From NCBI GenBank assembly GCA_937123825.1, contig CAKZKQ010000723.1, forward strand, positions 1-47,838: a DNA stretch of 47,838 bases. The letters run 5' to 3'. Under the pieces are notes generated by a model. That model was not told where the DNA came from. It saw nothing but the letters and a program-made list of their open reading frames with translations, and did not search any database. The stretch's first letter is position 1. Every line of letters begins with the position of its first letter. Position numbers and translations under genes: made by a program. Source of the stretch: an uncultured Pseudomonadota bacterium. GTDB taxonomy: Bacteria > Myxococcota_A > Bradymonadia > Bradymonadales > GCA-2716585. Shown here piece after piece: positions 42,537 through 47,838 of this stretch.

Positions 42537-42566
42537 AAAAACAATCAGTCTTGACTGATTGTTTTT
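42537..42566. promoter_or_regulatory. 30-bp palindrome: TetR operator and/or terminator
   Basis: AAAAACAATCAGTC (42537-42550) and GACTGATTGTTTTT (42553-42566) are perfect arms around TT. TTGACT (42551-42556) in its centre can serve as a -35, with a weak -10 CATGTT 17 nt later. This is 80 nt upstream of the TetR gene. The T-run also suits a terminator for the coiled-coil gene 118 nt upstream. Confidence 0.65.
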
Positions 42567-42646
42567 TGCTGGGCATGTTGTGGTCGCAAACATACGGATT
42601 GGAGCGGCTTGTGCCTCAAAACCCCAGGGACCAGACCAGAAGAACC

Positions 42647-43276
42647 ATGGGCCAACAATCACCCAAAGGCAGCCCAGCGCCGCGTTCGCTCAAACAGGAC
42701 CGCGCTGGACAAACCCGGCTCCAGCTCCTGGACGCGACCGTGGAGTGTCTCACTCAGGTCGGCTACGCCCGCACCACGACCACGCTGGTGCAAAAACGGG
42801 CGGGGGTCTCACGCGGGGCGTTGCTCTATCACTTTCCATCCAAAGCGGCGCTCCTGGTCGAGGCGGTTCGGCACCTGGTCCACCTCACCGGCCAGCACAT
42901 GAAAGACCAGGTCGATGCCTTGCCAGCCCAGGACGGCGATCGGATCGAAAAGGTCCTGGAGTTGCTCTGGGAGACGTTCTCGGGACCACTCTTCTATGTG
43001 GCCATGGAGTTGTGGAACGCCTCGCGGACGGACCCGAAGTTGTGGCAGGTCCTGGTGGAAGCCGAGCGCTCGCTGGGGCGCGAGATCCACAGCCAGATCA
43101 GCGACGTCTTTGGCCCCCAGGTCTCCAGCAGGCCGGGCTTCAAGCGGGCACTGCGCATGACCTTGCAGTGGATGCGCGGCGCGGCCATGACCGAAATCAT
43201 CAGAAAAGATCCAGAGAAAGCTGGCGCCGAGCTGAAGCGCTGGCGAGAGATATTCATCAACCTTTTAGAGGACTGA
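42647..43276 (+). CDS. TetR/AcrR-family transcriptional regulator
   Basis: About 209 residues from the ATG at 42647; the frame is open to 42551, but that would start inside the palindrome. The N-terminal DNA-binding domain is typical: 'RLQLLDATVECLTQVGYARTTTTLVQKRAGVSRGALLYHFPSKAALL' in pieces, with the HTH at about 45-65. The helical C-terminal ligand domain has no diagnostic motif. It is 41 nt upstream of the MFE-2-like gene on the same strand and probably represses this operon and itself through the upstream palindrome, responding to an acyl-CoA or related compound (inference). Confidence 0.87.
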   Translation: MGQQSPKGSPAPRSLKQDRAGQTRLQLLDATVECLTQVGYARTTTTLVQKRAGVSRGALLYHFPSKAALLVEAVRHLVHLTGQHMKDQVDALPAQDGDRIEKVLELLWETFSGPLFYVAMELWNASRTDPKLWQVLVEAERSLGREIHSQISDVFGPQVSSRPGFKRALRMTLQWMRGAAMTEIIRKDPEKAGAELKRWREIFINLLED

Positions 43277-43317
43277 TGCCGGCAGGGGTTGTCCCGGCTT
43301 TAAGTGGAGGAGACAAG

Positions 43318-46314
43318 ATGGCAGGAGAGCTGCGGTTTGATGGGAAAGTGGCGATTGTGACCGGCGCTGGTGGTGGCCTGGGCCGCTCACATGCGCTGCT
43401 GCTGGCCTCGCGCGGTGCGCGCGTGGTGGTCAACGATCTGGGCGGCGACATGCACGGCGGCGGCGGCGGCGCCATGGTCGCCGACAAGGTCGTGGCCGAG
43501 ATCAAGGAGCTTGGCGGCGAAGCGGTGGCCAACTACGACTCTGTCGAGGAGGGGCACCGGATTGTGGAGACGGCCATGGACGCCTTTGGCGCCGTGGACA
43601 TCGTGATCAACAACGCCGGCATCCTGCGCGATGTGTCGTTCCACAAGCTCACCGACGACGACTGGGACTTGATCTATCGGGTGCACGTGCTGGGGACCTA
43701 CAAGGTCACCCACGCGGCCTGGATGCACATGCGCTCAGAGCGCTATGGACGCATCGTCAACACGGCGTCGGCCGCCGGGATCTACGGCAACTTTGGTCAG
43801 ACCAACTACGCCATGGCCAAGCTGGGCATCCTGGGCTTCTCCAACGCGCTGGCGGTGGAAGGCAAAAAGCGCAACATCCACGTCAACACCATCGCCCCCA
43901 TCGCGGGCTCGCGCATGACCGAGACGGTCCTGCCCAAAGAGGTCGTTGACGCCCTCCAGCCCGAGTACGTCTCGCCGTTGGTGGCCTGGCTCTGCCACGA
44001 GGACTGCAAGGAGACCGGCGGCACCTTTGAGGTCGGCGGCGGGTTCTACGCCAAGCTGCGCTGGCAGCGCTCCGAGGGCCGCACCTGGCGCCTTGGCCGC
44101 AAGATCACCGTGGACGACGTGGCCGACGCCTGGGGCGACATCGCGGGCTTTGAAAAGACCACCTACCCCACCACCGTCATGGAGTCGATGCAGCCCATCA
44201 TGGGCAACCTCGAAGACGGCCCCAGCAAGGGCGGCAACAAGTTCATCGACGTCGATCAGGCGTTGGGCTACGAGTTCCCCGCTGCCACGAGCACGCACGA
44301 TGAGCGCGATCTGGCGCTCTACGCGCTCTCGGTCGGCGCGGCGCAGAACCCACTGGACAACAAGGGCCTGCGCTACGTCTACGAGATGCACGGTGAGGGC
44401 ATGGTGGCGCTGCCGTCCTACGGGGTCATCCCGGCGCTCAACACCTACATGAACATGATGAAGGAGGGCCAACAGGCCCCCGGCCTCAACTATGGCCTGG
44501 ACCGCGTGCTTCACGGCGAGCAGAACCTGGAGATCCTGCACCCGCTGCCGGTCAGCGGGACGTTGACCCACAAGGCGCGGATCAAGGACATCTTTGACAA
44601 GGGCAAGGGTGCGCTGGTCATCACCGAGATCGAGTCGAGCAACGAAGACGGTGTGACGTTGATGCGCAACGAGATCACCACTTTTGTGCGCGGCGCTGGA
44701 GGTTGGGGTGGTGACCGGGGCTCATCGGAGGTCCTCAACACGCCGCCCGAGCGCGACCCGGACGCGGTGGCCGAGCAGGTCATCCCCAGCAACGCCGCCC
44801 TGCTCTACCGCTTGACCGGTGACTGGAACCCGCTGCACGCCGACCCCGACTTTGCGCGCAACTTTGGCTTCGATCAGCCCATCCTCCACGGCCTGTGCAC
44901 CTTTGGCTACGCCGTGCGCCACGTCATCGACCACTTTGCGCCCGGCGGCGACTCCAATTGCTTCAAGAGCGTCAAAGTTCGCTTTGCAGACAGCGTCTTC
45001 CCCGGCGAGACGGTGGTGACGCAGATGTGGCAGGAGTCGCCCACGCGGGTGGTCTTCCAGGCCAGCATCAAGGAGCGCGACTCGAAGGTCATCACGCAGG
45101 CCGCCGTAGAGTTCTACGCCGAGCCCGCTGCGCCCGCGCCCAAGCCCGAGCCGACCAAGGCCGACAACGCCGAAGCAGCCGCAGCTGGCCCCGCCGAGAT
45201 CACCGGCGCCGACGTCATGACGGCTGTGGGCGAATACCTTGGCCAGAACACCGAAGTGGCGGGCAAGGTCAAGACGGTCTACCAGATGCGGCTCAAAGAT
45301 CCGGCCAGCGTCTGGACCATGGACCTGAGCAGCCCGCCTGGTGCGGTGGCCTCGGGCGCAACGGTCGCCCCCCAGTGCACGCTGGAGATGACCGACGCCG
45401 ACCTGGTCGCCATGGCCACCGGCGAGGCCGACGCCATGAAGCTCTTTAGCACCGGCAAGTTGAAGATCTCTGGCGACATCATGGCCAGCCAGAAGCTGGG
45501 CTTTTTGGCCAAGATGCCCCAGGACCTCATCCAGTCCCACGCCGACAAGCGCGCGGGCTCCGGCGGCGGCGACGACGCCAAAGACGCCCCCATCACCTCC
45601 TGGGACATCTTCATGGGCCTGGGGGTCTACTTTGAGTCCCACCCCGAGTTGACCCAGAAGGTCGGCAAGATCTTCCTCTTCAAGCTCACCGACCCCGACT
45701 CGTCCTGGACCATGGATCTGAAGGCGGGCAAGGTCATCGAAGGCGACGCGGGCAACGCCGAGTGCACCTTGCAGCTCTCGGACGCCAACTACATGGCCAT
45801 GGTGCAGGGCGAAGCCGACCCGATGAAGCTCTTTAGCACCGGCAAACTCAAGATCTCTGGCGACATCATGGCCAGCCAGAAGCTGACCTTCCTCCAGAAG
45901 CTCGACCGGGCCGAGATGGAGAAGGCCGTCATGGAGGCCCGCGCCGAGCACGGCGGCCCCCGGGTCGTGGCCGAGGTCGAGCCCGAGCGTCAGGCCCAGG
46001 CCCCGGCGGTCTTCGCCGCCCTGGCCAAGCGCCTTGGCGACAACGCCGAGTTGGCCGCCGAGGTCCAGGCCACCATCAACTTTGTGGTCAAAGACCCCGA
46101 CGCCGCCTGGACGGTCAACCTGCGCGACGGCGCCTCCGTCACCGAGGGCGCCAGCGACAACGCCGACACCACCATCACCATCACCGACGAGGAGTTGGGG
46201 GCGCTGGCGGGCGCCGATGGCAACCTGCGGGCCTTCTACCAGAAGGGGCGCATGCGGATTGACGGCGACGTGGCCGCAGCTGGCCGCCTGACCTTCATCA
46301 AGGGACTGATTTGA
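43318..46314 (+). CDS. Peroxisomal MFE-2-like fusion: SDR 3-hydroxyacyl-CoA dehydrogenase, enoyl-CoA hydratase 2, three SCP2 domains
   Basis: About 998 residues from the ATG at 43318 (GGAGG upstream). Residues 1-300 are an SDR (3R)-hydroxyacyl-CoA dehydrogenase: GAGGGLGR (17-23 region), NNAG (98-101), Ser151, Tyr164 and Lys168. Residues about 310-600 are a hydratase-2 (MaoC-type) double hotdog with the motif 'GDWNPLHADPDFARNFGF' (Asp502, Asn504, His507) and 'PILHGLCTFGYA'. Three sterol-carrier (SCP2) domains follow at about 628-735, 757-865 and 893-998. This order matches animal MFE-2 (HSD17B4), which has one SCP2. It would carry out hydration and dehydrogenation of 2-enoyl-CoA through the R-hydroxy intermediate. 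It is in an operon with the thiolase. Confidence 0.88.
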   Translation: MAGELRFDGKVAIVTGAGGGLGRSHALLLASRGARVVVNDLGGDMHGGGGGAMVADKVVAEIKELGGEAVANYDSVEEGHRIVETAMDAFGAVDIVINNAGILRDVSFHKLTDDDWDLIYRVHVLGTYKVTHAAWMHMRSERYGRIVNTASAAGIYGNFGQTNYAMAKLGILGFSNALAVEGKKRNIHVNTIAPIAGSRMTETVLPKEVVDALQPEYVSPLVAWLCHEDCKETGGTFEVGGGFYAKLRWQRSEGRTWRLGRKITVDDVADAWGDIAGFEKTTYPTTVMESMQPIMGNLEDGPSKGGNKFIDVDQALGYEFPAATSTHDERDLALYALSVGAAQNPLDNKGLRYVYEMHGEGMVALPSYGVIPALNTYMNMMKEGQQAPGLNYGLDRVLHGEQNLEILHPLPVSGTLTHKARIKDIFDKGKGALVITEIESSNEDGVTLMRNEITTFVRGAGGWGGDRGSSEVLNTPPERDPDAVAEQVIPSNAALLYRLTGDWNPLHADPDFARNFGFDQPILHGLCTFGYAVRHVIDHFAPGGDSNCFKSVKVRFADSVFPGETVVTQMWQESPTRVVFQASIKERDSKVITQAAVEFYAEPAAPAPKPEPTKADNAEAAAAGPAEITGADVMTAVGEYLGQNTEVAGKVKTVYQMRLKDPASVWTMDLSSPPGAVASGATVAPQCTLEMTDADLVAMATGEADAMKLFSTGKLKISGDIMASQKLGFLAKMPQDLIQSHADKRAGSGGGDDAKDAPITSWDIFMGLGVYFESHPELTQKVGKIFLFKLTDPDSSWTMDLKAGKVIEGDAGNAECTLQLSDANYMAMVQGEADPMKLFSTGKLKISGDIMASQKLTFLQKLDRAEMEKAVMEARAEHGGPRVVAEVEPERQAQAPAVFAALAKRLGDNAELAAEVQATINFVVKDPDAAWTVNLRDGASVTEGASDNADTTITITDEELGALAGADGNLRAFYQKGRMRIDGDVAAAGRLTFIKGLI
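45436..45885 (+). repeat. Nearly identical 63-bp segments in SCP2 domains 1 and 2
   Basis: 45436-45498 and 45823-45885 match at 60 of 63 bases, encoding 'MKLFSTGKLKISGDIMASQK' in both. The rest of the two domains is more different. This suggests a duplication with later gene conversion or strong selection on the lipid-binding strand. Confidence 0.8.
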
Positions 46315-46321
46315 CGACAAT

Positions 46322-46360
46322 GGCCGCATCCGCGTGCCCTTGTGGGCCTGCGGAGCGGCC
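46322..46360 (+). promoter_or_regulatory. Strong stem-loop between the MFE-2-like and thiolase genes
   Basis: GGCCGC (46322-46327) pairs with GCGGCC (46355-46360) and TCCGC (46329-46333) with GCGGA (46350-46354), one A bulged. Inside, GCCC-TTGT-GGGC (46336-46347) forms a further stem. There is no T-run, so mRNA processing or stability is more likely than termination. Confidence 0.55.
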
Positions 46361-46449
46361 GATGACCGCTCTCAAAAGACAACAACCCACAAACCCCGCG
46401 CCCAAAACCCACCAGGTCTGGCGCGGGAAGCAGTACACGGAGCAAAACC

Positions 46450-47631
46450 ATGGGCAAAAAGGTCAACGTCATTGGGGTTGGGATGATCAAATTCACCAAA
46501 CCCGGCAAGAGCGACGACTACAACATCATGGCCGCCGGCGCCGCCCGCAACGCGCTGGCCGACGCTGGCATTGAGTACGGCGAGATCGAGCAAGCCTACG
46601 CTGGCTACGTTTACGGCGACAGCACCTGCGGCCAGCGCGCCATCTACGAGGTGGGCCTGACCGGCATCCCGGTCTTCAACGTCAACAACAACTGCTCCAC
46701 CGGCTCGACGGCGCTGATGCTGGCCCAGCAGGCCATCGCAGGCGGCATGGCCGAGTGCGTCCTGGCGGTGGGCTTTGAACAGATGGAGCGCGGCGCGCTG
46801 GGCGCCAAGTGGACCGACCGCACCAACCCCATGGACCAGCACCTGGACGTCATGAACGACGTGCAGGGTTTTGGCGCTGGCCCCATGACGGCCCAGATCT
46901 TTGGCGGCGCTGGCCGCGAATACCGCTGGAAGTACGGCACCAAGCGCGAGACCTTCGCCAAGATCTCCGAAAAGGCCCGCAAGCACGCCGCCAAAAACCC
47001 CTACGCCCTCTTCCGCGACCCGCTCTCCGTCGAAGAAATCCTGGCCTCGCCCGAGATCTTTGACCCGCTGACCCGCTACCAGTGCTGCCCGCCCACCTGC
47101 GGCGCGGCCGCGGCTGTGCTTTGCTCCGAAGAGTTTGCCAAAAAGCACAACATCACCGGCTCGGTCTACATCGCCGCCCAGGCCATGACCACCGACTTCA
47201 AATCGACCTTCAACGAAGAGTCTATGATCAAGGTCATTGGCTACGACATGGCCAAGAGCGCCGCCGAGAAGGTCTACGCCCAGGCTGGCATCGGCCCGGA
47301 AGATGTGGACGTGGTCGAGTTGCACGACTGCTTCACCGCCAACGAGCTGCTGACCTACGAGGCCATCGGCCTGTGCGGCGAAGGCCAAGCCGAAAAGTTC
47401 ATCTGGGATGAGGACAACACCTACGGCGGCAAGTTTGTCACCAACCCCTCGGGCGGCTTGCTGAGCAAAGGCCACCCGCTTGGCGCCACCGGCCTTGCCC
47501 AGTGCACCGAGTTGGTCTGGCAGCTTCGCGGCACCGCTGGCGATCGCCAGGTCGAAAACGCCCGCGTCGCCCTCCAGCACAACCTTGGCCTCGGCGGCGC
47601 CTGCGTCATGACCATGTACCGCAAAGACTGA
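46450..47631 (+). CDS. SCPx-type thiolase (3-oxoacyl-CoA thiolase / lipid-transfer protein family)
   Basis: 393 residues, the usual thiolase length. It belongs to the SCP2-thiolase subgroup: 'NNNCSTGSTALMLAQQAI' (catalytic Cys82), 'ELHDCFTANEL' (His292), 'GGLLSKGHPLGATGLAQ' (His342) and 'GLGGACVMTMY' (Cys385). The HDCFTANE motif is typical of SCPx and not of degradative FadA, which has NEAFA. It would cleave 3-oxoacyl-CoA, completing the cycle begun by the fusion protein 135 nt upstream. No own SCP2 domain, but three are on the partner. Substrate preference for branched or sterol-derived chains is inferred from animal SCPx. Confidence 0.88.
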   Translation: MGKKVNVIGVGMIKFTKPGKSDDYNIMAAGAARNALADAGIEYGEIEQAYAGYVYGDSTCGQRAIYEVGLTGIPVFNVNNNCSTGSTALMLAQQAIAGGMAECVLAVGFEQMERGALGAKWTDRTNPMDQHLDVMNDVQGFGAGPMTAQIFGGAGREYRWKYGTKRETFAKISEKARKHAAKNPYALFRDPLSVEEILASPEIFDPLTRYQCCPPTCGAAAAVLCSEEFAKKHNITGSVYIAAQAMTTDFKSTFNEESMIKVIGYDMAKSAAEKVYAQAGIGPEDVDVVELHDCFTANELLTYEAIGLCGEGQAEKFIWDEDNTYGGKFVTNPSGGLLSKGHPLGATGLAQCTELVWQLRGTAGDRQVENARVALQHNLGLGGACVMTMYRKD

Positions 47632-47647
47632 GCCAAACACAGCAGGT

Positions 47648-47667
47648 CCAGGAGGCGCGCCTCCTGG
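47648..47667. repeat. 20-bp perfect palindrome after the thiolase
   Basis: CCAGGAGGCGCGCCTCCTGG, 17 nt after the thiolase stop. A stem without T-run; it may protect the mRNA 3' end. It directly joins the dispersed G-rich repeat copy 2. Confidence 0.6.
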
Positions 47668-47692
47668 CGGGGGTTTGGGGGTAGAACCCCCA
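47663..47692. repeat. G-rich intergenic repeat, copy 2
   Basis: 47663-47680 is identical to 16-33. It is followed by GGGGGT (47677-47682), loop AGA, ACCCCC (47686-47691), a compact hairpin. Possible terminator-like dispersed repeat. Confidence 0.6.
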
Positions 47693-47734
47693 TCAACAAG
47701 CCCCTCAAGCCGCCACAGCGCTCACACACTCGCC

Positions 47735-47766
47735 AAAAGTGGGGGCATGAGGGGGCGGCAGCCCAT
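47735..47766. repeat. Dispersed G/C-rich intergenic repeat, copy B
   Basis: AAAAGTGGGGGCATGAGGGG followed by GCGGCAGCCCAT. It matches the reverse complement of 23108-23141 with one substitution and a 2-nt gap. Non-coding in both places. From 47632 to the window end no gene is seen. Confidence 0.7.
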
Positions 47767-47838
47767 AGGCGCCAAATTAAGGTTCACGAGCAAGCCCACA
47801 AGTCTCAAAAAACGAGATAGAGTGAGTTGTCTCAGGTG

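Noticed and set aside
42559..43317. N-terminal extension of the MFE-2-like frame back to 42559
   Set aside because: It lies over the TetR gene in another frame and has shadow composition; the ATG at 43318 has a good ribosome site and starts the SDR domain.

Overview
The window reads as chromosomal DNA of a high-GC Gram-negative bacterium of the Myxococcota / former Deltaproteobacteria type. The best guess is a Bradymonadales-like lineage, because many secreted lipoproteins carry Asn/Pro-rich 'PNNQ/NNDAPP' linkers after the lipobox, MopE-type metal-binding motifs and cysteine-rich repeats. This placement is inference from protein style only. No rRNA, tRNA, CRISPR array, transposase or phage gene was seen. 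Coding density is high, with 35 supported CDSs. Several long open frames antisense to real genes are GC-bias shadows and are left out.

Layout. 1-170: tandem 65-bp repeats. 171-2380 (-): methyltransferase and beta-propeller pair. 2674-7050 (+): a cell-surface-signalling style operon of ECF sigma factor, FecR-like protein and TonB-dependent receptor with a fused TonB-like domain. 7172-9411 (+): two secreted proteins of unknown role. 9460-16157 (-): DUF2071 protein, a 1520-residue repeat lipoprotein and a GH113-like lipoprotein. 16353-18355 (+): RNase HI with a C-terminal hybrid-binding-like domain, and an LRR-like protein. 18347-19195 (-): a TIM-barrel-like protein. 19593-23005 (+): two related cysteine-rich secreted proteins and a DUF1499-like protein. 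23170-28084 (-): six-hairpin glycosidase lipoprotein, CoA-binding protein and a membrane protein. 28397-29365 (+): heme A synthase.

29606-36946 is a metal (most likely zinc) acquisition locus. A divergent Fur-family regulator faces a His-rich membrane protein, an outer-membrane porin-like protein, a ZnuA-like binding protein, a lipoprotein with a CHNGHCH motif, a lipoprotein with a long His/Asp/Glu tail, and a ZnuC/ZnuB-like ABC transporter. Together these could carry the metal from the outer membrane to the cytoplasm.

37056-42419 holds a small basic protein, DUF427 and VOC proteins, and a 1266-residue coiled-coil protein. 42647-47631 is a TetR-controlled fatty-acid or isoprenoid beta-oxidation operon. 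It encodes a peroxisomal MFE-2-like fusion (SDR dehydrogenase, hydratase 2, three SCP2 domains) and an SCPx-type thiolase, the same pairing used in animal peroxisomes for branched-chain and sterol side-chain oxidation. The intergenic ends carry dispersed G-rich repeats and palindromes.
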